DNA of 64,000 bases from Hydractinia symbiolongicarpus (taxonomy: Eukaryota; Cnidaria; Hydrozoa; Anthoathecata; Hydractiniidae): the NCBI RefSeq assembly GCF_029227915.1, contig NC_079884.1, forward strand, positions 5,892,001 through 5,956,000, read 5' to 3'. The notes under the pieces were generated by a model. That model was not told where the DNA came from. It did no database searches and saw nothing but the letters and a program-made list of their open reading frames with translations. Below, piece by piece: positions 51,190-62,166 of this stretch; within the stretch, counting starts at the first letter, position 1, and the number at the start of each line of letters is the position of its first letter. The position numbers and the translations under genes are program-made.

Positions 51190-53318
51190 AGAAAGTACCC
51201 AGGGAGTAAACTCATTTCCCGAACGATTTTTTAAATTTTTTTTTCACCACTAAAACGCATGAGACTTGTAGTTTTCAAGAATGTTTTCATTTTTGATGAG
51301 ACGCTTAATGAAAGAGGTTTAATCGCCGGCAAACAAAAACCCGCGATTTCCCGTAAATCTCGGGCTTGGCACGTATAGTCGAATGTATACAAAGAAAGTA
51401 CCCTGTGAGTAAACTCATTTCCAGAACAATTTTTTAAATTATTTTTTCACCACTAAAACGCATAAGACCTGTAGTTTTTAAAAATGTTTTCATTTTTGAT
51501 GAGACGCTAAATAAAAGAAGTTTAATCGCCGGCAAACGAAAACCCGCGATTTTCCGTAAATCCCGGCTTGGCCCGTATATTCAAAAGTATACAAAGAAAG
51601 TACCCAGGGAGTAAACTCATTTCCCGAACGACTTTTTAAATTACTTTTTCACCACTAAAACGCATGAGACTTGTAGTTTTTAAAAATGTTTTCATTTTTG
51701 ATGAGACGCTTAATGAAAGAGATTTAATCGCCGGCAAACGAAAATCCGCGATTTCCCGTAAATCCCGGACTCGGCCCGTATAGTCAAAAGTATACAAAGA
51801 AAGTACCCAGGGAGTAAACTCATTTCCCGAACGATTTTTTAAATTATTTTTTCACCACTAAAACGCATGAGACTTGTAGTTTTCAAAAATGTTTTCATTT
51901 TTGATGAGACGCTTAATGAAAGAGGTTTAATCGCCGGCAAACGAAATCCCGCGTTTTCCCGTAAATCCGGGGCTTGGCCCGTATAGTCGAATGTATACAA
52001 AGAAAGTACCCAGGGAGTAAACTCATTTCCCGAACGATTTTTTAAATTTTTTTTTCACCACTAAAACGCATGAGACTTGTAGTTTTCAAAAATGTTTTCA
52101 TTTTTGATGAGGCGCTTAATGAAAGAGGTTTAATCGCCGGAAAACGAAAACCCGCGATTTCCCGTAAATCCCGGGCTTGGCCCGTATAGTCGAATGTATA
52201 CAAAGAAAGTACCCTGTGAGTAAACTCATTTCCAGAACGATTTTTTAAATTATTTTTTCACCACTAAAACGCATAAGACTTGTAGTTTTTAAAAATGTTT
52301 TCATTTTTGATGAGACGCTTAATGAAAGAGGTTTAATCGCCGGCAAACGAAAACCCGCGATTTCCCGTAAATCTCGGGCTTGGCACGTATAGTCGAATGT
52401 ATACAAAGAAAGTACCCTGTGAGTAAACTCATTTCCAGAACAATTTTTTAAATTTTTTTTTCACCACTAAAACGCATAAGACCTGTAGTTTTTAAAAATG
52501 TTTTCATTTTTGATGAGACGCTTAATGAAAGAGATTTAATCGCCGGCAAACGAAAACCCGCGATTTCCCGTAAATCCCGGGCTTGGCACGTATAGTCGAA
52601 TGTATACAAAGAAAGTACCCTGTGAGTAAACTCATTTCCAGAACGATTTTTTAAATTATTTTTTCACCACTAAAACGCATAAGACCTGTAGTTTTTAAAA
52701 ATGTTTTCATTTTTGATGAGACGCTGAATAAAAGAAGTTTAATCGCCGGCAAACGAAAAAGTTTTTAAGAATGTTTTCATTTTTGATAAGACGCTGAGTA
52801 AAAGAAGTTTAATCGCCGGCAAACGAAAACCTGCGATTTCCCGTAAATCCTGGACTCGGCCCGTATAGTCAAAAGTATACAAAGAAAGTACCCAGGGAGT
52901 AAACTCATTTCCCAAACGATTTTTTAAATTTTTTTTTCACCACTAAAACGCATGAGACTTGTAGTTTTCAAGATTGCTTTCATTTTTGATGAGACGCTTA
53001 ATGAAAGAGGTTTAATCGCCGGCAAACGAAAACCCGAAATTTCCCGTAAATCCCGGGCTTGGCACGTATAGTCGAATGTATACAAAGAAAGTACCCTGTG
53101 AGTAAACTCATTTCCAGAACGATTTTTTAAATTTTTTTTTCACCACTAAAACGCATGAGACTTGTAGTTTTCAAGAATGTTTTCATTTTTGATGAGACGC
53201 TTAATGAAAGAGGTTTAATCGCCGGCAAACGAAAACCCGCGATTTCCCGTAAATCTCGGGCTTGGCACGTATAGTCGAATGTATACAAAGAAAGTACCCT
53301 GTGAGTAAACTCATTTCC
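51190..53318 (+). repeat. Block copied to 55.7-57.55 and 58.8-60.96 kb
   Basis: 51,190-53,021 recurs at +4,531 bp (55,721-57,552). The longer 51,190-53,318 recurs at +7,642 bp (58,832-60,960). Shared rare marks are gagatttaatcgccgg, gccggcaaacaaaaacc, caagattgctttc and the 70-bp broken monomer. The full length is kept only in the last copy, so that one was made before, or independently of, the middle junction. Confidence 0.8.
52691..52760 (+). repeat. 70-bp broken monomer, copy 1
   Basis: A monomer is cut in its core: ccggcaaacgaaaa joins directly to agtttttaag of the next copy, so only 70 bp lie between successive gttttt markers (52,691 and 52,761). About 133 bp are deleted. The same junction returns at four later positions. 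Confidence 0.88.
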
Positions 53319-54158
53319 AGAACAATTTTTTAAATTTTTTTTTCACCACTAAAACGCATGAGACTTGTAGTTTTTAAAAATGTTTTCATTTTTGATGAGA
53401 CGCTTAATGAAAGAGATTTAATCGCCGGCAAACGAAATCCCGCGTTTTCCCGTAAATCCGGGGCTTGGCCCGTATAGTCAAAAGTATACAAAGAAAGTAC
53501 CCAGGGAGTAAACACATTTCCCGAACGATTTTTTAAATTACTTTTTCACCACTAAAACGCATGAGACTTGTAGTTTTCAAAAATGTTTTCATTTTTGATG
53601 AGACGCTTAATGAAAGAGGTTTAATCGCCGGCAAACGAAATCCCGCGTTTTCCCGTAAATCCGGGGCTTGGCCCGTATAGTCGAATGTATACAAAGAAAG
53701 TACCCAGGGAGTAAACTCATTTCCCAAACGATTTTTTAAATTTTTTTTTCACCACTAAAACGCATGAGACTTGTAGTTTTCAAGAATGTTTTCATTTTTG
53801 ATGAGACGTTTAATGAAAGAGGTTTAATCGCCGGCAAACGAAAACCCGCGATTTCCCGTAAATCTCGGGCTTGGCACGTATAGTCAAAAGTATACAAAGA
53901 ACGTACCCAGGGAGTAAACTCATTTCCCGAACGATTTTTTATATTATTTTTTTACCACTAAACGCATGAGACTTGTAGTTTTCAAAAATATTTTCATATT
54001 TGATGGGACGCTGAATAAAAGAAGTTTAATCGCCGGCAAACGAAAATCCGCGATTTCCCGTAAATCCCGGACTCGGCCCGTATAGTCAAAAGTATACAAA
54101 GAAAGTACCCAGGGAGTAAACTCATTTCCCGCACGATTTTTTAAATTATTTTTTCACC

Positions 54159-54176
54159 ACTAAAACGCATGAGACT
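54159..54176 (+). other. Paralogous empty LINE insertion site 2 (best match)
   Basis: The uninterrupted target: accactaaaacgcatgag. Both flanks are nearly identical to the LINE flanks, 638 bp on the left and more than 900 bp on the right. It defines the exact insertion point and shows that no target duplication was made. Confidence 0.88.
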
Positions 54177-57100
54177 TGTAGTTTTCAAAAATGTTTTCAT
54201 TTTTGATGAGACGCTTAATGAAAGAGGTTTAATCGCCGGCAAACGAAATCCCGCGTTTTCCCGTAAATCCGGGGCTTGGCCCGTATAGTCGAATGTATAC
54301 AAAGAAAGTACCCAGGGAGTAAACTCATTTCCCGAACGATTTTTTAAATTTTTTTTTCACCACTAAAACGCATGAGACTTGTAGTTTTCAAAAATGTTTT
54401 CATTTTTGATGAGGCGCTTAATGAAAGAGGTTTAATCGCCGGAAAACGAAAACCCGCGATTTCCGTAAATCCCGGGCTTGGCCCGTATAGTCGAATGTAT
54501 ACAAAGAAAGTACCCTGTGAGTAAACTCATTTCCAGAACGATTTTTTAAATTATTTTTTCACCACTAAAACGCATAAGACTTGTAGTTTTTAAAAATGTT
54601 TTCATTTTTGATGAGACGCTGAATAAAAAAAAGTTTAATCGCCGGCAAACGAAAACCCGCGATTTCCCGTAAATCCCGGCTTGGCCCGTATAGTCAAAAG
54701 TATACAAAAAAGTACCCAGGGAGTAAACTCATTTCCCGAACGATTTTTTAAATTACTTTTTCACCACTAAAACGCATGAGACTTGTAGTTTTTAAAAATG
54801 TTTTCATTTTTGATGAGACGCTTAATGAAAGAGGTTTAATCGCCGGCAAACGAAAACCCGCGTTTTCCCGTAAATCCGGGGCTTGGCCCGTATAGTCGAA
54901 TGTATACAAAGAAAGTACCCTGTGAGTAAACTCATTTCCAGAACAATTTTTTAAATTTTTTTTTCACCACTAAAACGCATGAGACTTGTAGTTTTCAAGA
55001 ATGTTTTCATTTTTGATGAGACGCTTAATGAAAGAGGTTTAATCGCCGGCAAACGAAAACCCGCGATTTCCCGTAAATCTCGGGCTTGGCACGTATAGTC
55101 GAATGTATACAAAGAAAGTACCCTGTGAGTAAACTCATTTCCAGAACAATTTTTTAAATTATTTTTTCACCACTAAAACGCATAAGACCTGTAGTTTTTA
55201 AAAATGTTTTCATTTTTGATGAGACGCTAAATAAAAGAAGTTTAATCGCCGGCAAACGAAAACCCGCGATTTCCCGTAAATCCCGGCTTGGCCCGTATAT
55301 TCAAAAGTATACAAAGAAAGTACCCAGGGAGTAAACTCATTTCCCGAACGACTTTTTAAATTACTTTTTCACCACTAAAACGCATGAGACTTGTAGTTTT
55401 TAAAAATGTTTTCATTTTTGATGAGACGCTTAATGAAAGAGATTTAATCGCCGGCAAACGAAAATCCGCGATTTCCCGTAAATCCCGGACTCGGCCCGTA
55501 TAGTCAAAAGTATACAAAGAAAGTACCCAGTGAGTAAACTCATTTCCCGAACGATTTTTTAAATTATTTTTTCACCACTAAAACGCATGAGACTTGTAGT
55601 TTTCAAAAATGTTTTCATTTTTGATGAGACGCTTAATGAAAGAGGTTTAATCGCCGGCAAACAAAATCCCGCGTTTTCCCGTAAATCCGGGGCTTGGCCC
55701 GTATAGTCGAATGTATACAAAGAAAGTACCCAGGGAGTAAACTCATTTCCCGAACGATTTTTTAAATTTTTTTTTCACCACTAAAACGCATGAGACTTGT
55801 AGTTTTCAAGAATGTTTTCATTTTTGATGAGACGCTTAATGAAAGAGGTTTAATCGCCGGCAAACAAAAACCCGCGATTTCCCGTAAATCTCGGGCTTGG
55901 CACGTATAGTCGAATGTATACAAAGAAAGTACCCTGTGAGTAAACTCATTTCCAGAACAATTTTTTAAATTATTTTTTCACCACTAAAACGCATAAGACC
56001 TGTAGTTTTTAAAAATGTTTTCATTTTTGATGAGACGCTAAATAAAAGAAGTTTAATCGCCGGCAAACGAAAACCCGCGATTTTCCGTAAATCCCGGCTT
56101 GGCCCGTATATTCAAAAGTATACAAAGAAAGTACCCAGGGAGTAAACTCATTTCCCGAACGACTTTTTAAATTACTTTTTCACCACTAAAACGCATGAGA
56201 CTTGTAGTTTTTAAAAATGTTTTCATTTTTGATGAGACGCTTAATGAAAGAGATTTAATCGCCGGCAAACGAAAATCCGCGATTTCCCGTAAATCCCGGA
56301 CTCGGCCCGTATAGTCAAAAGTATACAAAGAAAGTACCCAGGGAGTAAACTCATTTCCCGAACGATTTTTTAAATTATTTTTTCACCACTAAAACGCATG
56401 AGACTTGTAGTTTTCAAAAATGTTTTCATTTTTGATGAGACGCTTAATGAAAGAGGTTTAATCGCCGGCAAACGAAATCCCGCGTTTTCCCGTAAATCCG
56501 GGGCTTGGCCCGTATAGTCGAATGTATACAAAGAAAGTACCCAGGGAGTAAACTCATTTCCCGAACGATTTTTTAAATTTTTTTTTCACCACTAAAACGC
56601 ATGAGACTTGTAGTTTTCAAAAATGTTTTCATTTTTGATGAGGCGCTTAATGAAAGAGGTTTAATCGCCGGAAAACGAAAACCCGCGATTTCCCGTAAAT
56701 CCCGGGCTTGGCCCGTATAGTCGAATGTATACAAAGAAAGTACCCTGTGAGTAAACTCATTTCCAGAACGATTTTTTAAATTATTTTTTCACCACTAAAA
56801 CGCATAAGACTTGTAGTTTTTAAAAATGTTTTCATTTTTGATGAGACGCTTAATGAAAGAGGTTTAATCGCCGGCAAACGAAAACCCGCGATTTCCCGTA
56901 AATCTCGGGCTTGGCACGTATAGTCGAATGTATACAAAGAAAGTACCCTGTGAGTAAACTCATTTCCAGAACAATTTTTTAAATTTTTTTTTCACCACTA
57001 AAACGCATAAGACCTGTAGTTTTTAAAAATGTTTTCATTTTTGATGAGACGCTTAATGAAAGAGATTTAATCGCCGGCAAACGAAAACCCGCGATTTCCC

Positions 57101-57221
57101 GTAAATCCCGGGCTTGGCACGTATAGTCGAATGTATACAAAGAAAGTACCCTGTGAGTAAACTCATTTCCAGAACGATTTTTTAAATTATTTTTTCACCA
57201 CTAAAACGCATAAGACCTGTA

Positions 57222-57291
57222 GTTTTTAAAAATGTTTTCATTTTTGATGAGACGCTGAATAAAAGAAGTTTAATCGCCGGCAAACGAAAAA
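57222..57291 (+). repeat. 70-bp broken monomer, copy 2
   Basis: Same deletion junction as at 52,760, followed by the same agtttttaagaatg variant. Offset 4,531 bp. Confidence 0.87.
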
Positions 57292-60200
57292 GTTTTTAAG
57301 AATGTTTTCATTTTTGATAAGACGCTGAGTAAAAGAAGTTTAATCGCCGGCAAACGAAAACCTGCGATTTCCCGTAAATCCTGGACTCGGCCCGTATAGT
57401 CAAAAGTATACAAAGAAAGTACCCAGGGAGTAAACTCATTTCCCAAACGATTTTTTAAATTTTTTTTTCACCACTAAAACGCATGAGACTTGTAGTTTTC
57501 AAGATTGCTTTCATTTTTGATGAGACGCTTAATGAAAGAGGTTTAATCGCCGGAAAACGAAAACCCGCGATTTCCGTAAATCCCGGGCTTGGCCCGTATA
57601 GTCGAATGTATACAAAGAAAGTACCCTGTGAGTAAACTCATTTCCAGAACGATTTTTTAAATTATTTTTTCACCACTAAAACGCATAAGACTTGTAGTTT
57701 TTAAAAATGTTTTCATTTTTGATGAGACGCTGAATAAAAAAAAGTTTAATCGCCGGCAAACGAAAACCCGCGATTTCCCGTAAATCCCGGCTTGGCCCGT
57801 ATAGTCAAAAGTATACAAAAAAGTACCCAGGGAGTAAACTCATTTCCCGAACGATTTTTTAAATTACTTTTTCACCACTAAAACGCATGAGACTTGTAGT
57901 TTTTAAAAATGTTTTCATTTTTGATGAGACGCTTAATGAAAGAGGTTTAATCGCCGGCAAACGAAAACCCGCGTTTTCCCGTAAATCCGGGGCTTGGCCC
58001 GTATAGTCGAATGTATACAAAGAAAGTACCCTGTGAGTAAACTCATTTCCAGAACAATTTTTTAAATTTTTTTTTCACCACTAAAACGCATGAGACTTGT
58101 AGTTTTCAAGAATGTTTTCATTTTTGATGAGACGCTTAATGAAAGAGGTTTAATCGCCGGCAAACGAAAACCCGCGATTTCCCGTAAATCTCGGGCTTGG
58201 CACGTATAGTCGAATGTATACAAAGAAAGTACCCTGTGAGTAAACTCATTTCCAGAACAATTTTTTAAATTATTTTTTCACCACTAAAACGCATAAGACC
58301 TGTAGTTTTTAAAAATGTTTTCATTTTTGATGAGACGCTAAATAAAAGAAGTTTAATCGCCGGCAAACGAAAACCCGCGATTTCCCGTAAATCCCGGCTT
58401 GGCCCGTATATTCAAAAGTATACAAAGAAAGTACCCAGGGAGTAAACTCATTTCCCGAACGACTTTTTAAATTACTTTTTCACCACTAAAACGCATGAGA
58501 CTTGTAGTTTTTAAAAATGTTTTCATTTTTGATGAGACGCTTAATGAAAGAGATTTAATCGCCGGCAAACGAAAATCCGCGATTTCCCGTAAATCCCGGA
58601 CTCGGCCCGTATAGTCAAAAGTATACAAAGAAAGTACCCAGTGAGTAAACTCATTTCCCGAACGATTTTTTAAATTATTTTTTCACCACTAAAACGCATG
58701 AGACTTGTAGTTTTCAAAAATGTTTTCATTTTTGATGAGACGCTTAATGAAAGAGGTTTAATCGCCGGCAAACAAAATCCCGCGTTTTCCCGTAAATCCG
58801 GGGCTTGGCCCGTATAGTCGAATGTATACAAAGAAAGTACCCAGGGAGTAAACTCATTTCCCGAACGATTTTTTAAATTTTTTTTTCACCACTAAAACGC
58901 ATGAGACTTGTAGTTTTCAAGAATGTTTTCATTTTTGATGAGACGCTTAATGAAAGAGGTTTAATCGCCGGCAAACAAAAACCCGCGATTTCCCGTAAAT
59001 CTCGGGCTTGGCACGTATAGTCGAATGTATACAAAGAAAGTACCCTGTGAGTAAACTCATTTCCAGAACAATTTTTTAAATTATTTTTTCACCACTAAAA
59101 CGCATAAGACCTGTAGTTTTTAAAAATGTTTTCATTTTTGATGAGACGCTAAATAAAAGAAGTTTAATCGCCGGCAAACGAAAACCCGCGATTTTCCGTA
59201 AATCCCGGCTTGGCCCGTATATTCAAAAGTATACAAAGAAAGTACCCAGGGAGTAAACTCATTTCCCGAACGACTTTTTAAATTACTTTTTCACCACTAA
59301 AACGCATGAGACTTGTAGTTTTTAAAAATGTTTTCATTTTTGATGAGACGCTTAATGAAAGAGATTTAATCGCCGGCAAACGAAAATCCGCGATTTCCCG
59401 TAAATCCCGGACTCGGCCCGTATAGTCAAAAGTATACAAAGAAAGTACCCAGGGAGTAAACTCATTTCCCGAACGATTTTTTAAATTATTTTTTCACCAC
59501 TAAAACGCATGAGACTTGTAGTTTTCAAAAATGTTTTCATTTTTGATGAGACGCTTAATGAAAGAGGTTTAATCGCCGGCAAACGAAATCCCGCGTTTTC
59601 CCGTAAATCCGGGGCTTGGCCCGTATAGTCGAATGTATACAAAGAAAGTACCCAGGGAGTAAACTCATTTCCCGAACGATTTTTTAAATTTTTTTTTCAC
59701 CACTAAAACGCATGAGACTTGTAGTTTTCAAAAATGTTTTCATTTTTGATGAGGCGCTTAATGAAAGAGGTTTAATCGCCGGAAAACGAAAACCCGCGAT
59801 TTCCCGTAAATCCCGGGCTTGGCCCGTATAGTCGAATGTATACAAAGAAAGTACCCTGTGAGTAAACTCATTTCCAGAACGATTTTTTAAATTATTTTTT
59901 CACCACTAAAACGCATAAGACTTGTAGTTTTTAAAAATGTTTTCATTTTTGATGAGACGCTTAATGAAAGAGGTTTAATCGCCGGCAAACGAAAACCCGC
60001 GATTTCCCGTAAATCTCGGGCTTGGCACGTATAGTCGAATGTATACAAAGAAAGTACCCTGTGAGTAAACTCATTTCCAGAACAATTTTTTAAATTTTTT
60101 TTTCACCACTAAAACGCATAAGACCTGTAGTTTTTAAAAATGTTTTCATTTTTGATGAGACGCTTAATGAAAGAGATTTAATCGCCGGCAAACGAAAACC

Positions 60201-60332
60201 CGCGATTTCCCGTAAATCCCGGGCTTGGCACGTATAGTCGAATGTATACAAAGAAAGTACCCTGTGAGTAAACTCATTTCCAGAACGATTTTTTAAATTA
60301 TTTTTTCACCACTAAAACGCATAAGACCTGTA

Positions 60333-60402
60333 GTTTTTAAAAATGTTTTCATTTTTGATGAGACGCTGAATAAAAGAAGTTTAATCGCCGGCAAACGAAA
60401 AA
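60333..60402 (+). repeat. 70-bp broken monomer, copy 3
   Basis: Same junction, offset 3,111 bp from copy 2. It is the end part of the second 3,111-bp unit. Confidence 0.87.
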
Positions 60403-61214
60403 GTTTTTAAGAATGTTTTCATTTTTGATAAGACGCTGAGTAAAAGAAGTTTAATCGCCGGCAAACGAAAACCTGCGATTTCCCGTAAATCCTGGACTCG
60501 GCCCGTATAGTCAAAAGTATACAAAGAAAGTACCCAGGGAGTAAACTCATTTCCCAAACGATTTTTTAAATTTTTTTTTCACCACTAAAACGCATGAGAC
60601 TTGTAGTTTTCAAGATTGCTTTCATTTTTGATGAGACGCTTAATGAAAGAGGTTTAATCGCCGGCAAACGAAAACCCGAAATTTCCCGTAAATCCCGGGC
60701 TTGGCACGTATAGTCGAATGTATACAAAGAAAGTACCCTGTGAGTAAACTCATTTCCAGAACGATTTTTTAAATTTTTTTTTCACCACTAAAACGCATGA
60801 GACTTGTAGTTTTCAAGAATGTTTTCATTTTTGATGAGACGCTTAATGAAAGAGGTTTAATCGCCGGCAAACGAAAACCCGCGATTTCCCGTAAATCTCG
60901 GGCTTGGCACGTATAGTCGAATGTATACAAAGAAAGTACCCTGTGAGTAAACTCATTTCCCGAACGACTTTTTAAATTACTTTTTCACCACTAAAACGCA
61001 TGAGACTTGTAGTTTTTAAAAATGTTTTCATTTTTGATGAGACGCTTAATGAAAGAGATTTAATCGCCGGCAAACGAAATCCCGCGTTTTCCCGTAAATC
61101 CGGGGCTTGGCCCGTATAGTCAAAAGTATACAAAGAAAGTACCCAGGGAGTAAACTCATTTCCCAAACGATTTTTTAAATTTTTTTTTCACCACTAAAAC
61201 GCATGAGACTTGTA

Positions 61215-61284
61215 GTTTTCAAGATTGTTTTTATTTTTGATTAGACGCTGAATAAAAGAAGTTTAATCGCCGGCAAACGAAAAA
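61215..61284 (+). repeat. 70-bp broken monomer, copy 4
   Basis: Same junction, but followed by gtttttaaaaatg rather than gtttttaagaatg, and preceded by the hairpin-arm variant caagattg and by gattagacg. It is therefore a diverged descendant. Confidence 0.86.
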
Positions 61285-62096
61285 GTTTTTAAAAATGTTT
61301 TCATTTTTGATAAGACGCTGAATAAAAGAAGTTTAATCGCCGGCAAACGAAAACCTGCGATTTCCCGTAAATCCTGGACTCGGCCCGTATAGTCAAAAGT
61401 ATACAAAGAAAGTACCCAGGGAGTAAACTCATTTCCCAAACGATTTTTTAAATTTTTTTTTCACCACTAAAACGCATGAGACTTGTAGTTTTCAAGATTG
61501 TTTTCATTTTTGATGAGACGCTTAATGAAAGAGGTTTAATCGCCGGCAAACGAAAACCCGCGATTTCCCGTAAATCCGGGGCTTGGCACGTATAGTCGAA
61601 TGTATACAAAGAAAGTACCCTGTGAGTAAACTCATTTCCAGAACGATTTTTTAAATTTTTTTTTCACCACTAAAACGCAAGAGACTTGTAGTTTTCAAGA
61701 ATGTTTTCATTTTTGATGAGACGCTTAATGAAAGAGGTTTAATCCCCGGCAAACGAAAACCCGCGATTTCCCGTAAATCTCGGGCTTGGCACGTATAGTC
61801 GAATGTATACAAAGAAAGTACCCTGTGAGTAAACTCATTTCCAGAACAATTTTTTAAATTATTTTTTCACCACTAAAACGCATAAGACCTGTAGTTTTTA
61901 AAAATGTTTTCATTTTTGATGAGACGCTTAATGAAAGAGATTTAATCGCCGGCAAACGAAATCCCGCGTTTTCCCGTAAATCCGGGGCTTGGCCCGTATA
62001 GTCAAAAGTATACAAAGAAAGTACCCAGGGAGTAAACTCATTTCCCAAACGATTTTTTAAATTTTTTTTTCACCACTAAAACGCATGAGACTTGTA

Positions 62097-62166
62097 GTTT
62101 TCAAGATTGTTTTCATTTTTGATTAGACGCTGAATAAAAGAAGTTTAATCGCCGGCAAACGAAAAA
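62097..62166 (+). repeat. 70-bp broken monomer, copy 5
   Basis: Same as copy 4, exactly 882 bp later. It belongs to the 882-bp tandem pair. Confidence 0.86.

Larger units (their letters stand above)
54442..60663 (+). repeat. Tandem duplication, 3,111 bp x 2
   Basis: Copy 1 is about 54,442-57,552 and copy 2 about 57,553-60,663. The one-base shortened gtatacaaaaaagtaccc occurs at 54,700 and 57,811, exactly 3,111 bp apart. The unit is about 15 full monomers plus a 70-bp broken monomer. The junction lies in taatcgccgg at about 57,543-57,552, where the left side matches 53.0 kb and the right side 54.4 kb. I see almost no differences between the copies, so it is recent. Confidence 0.87.
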
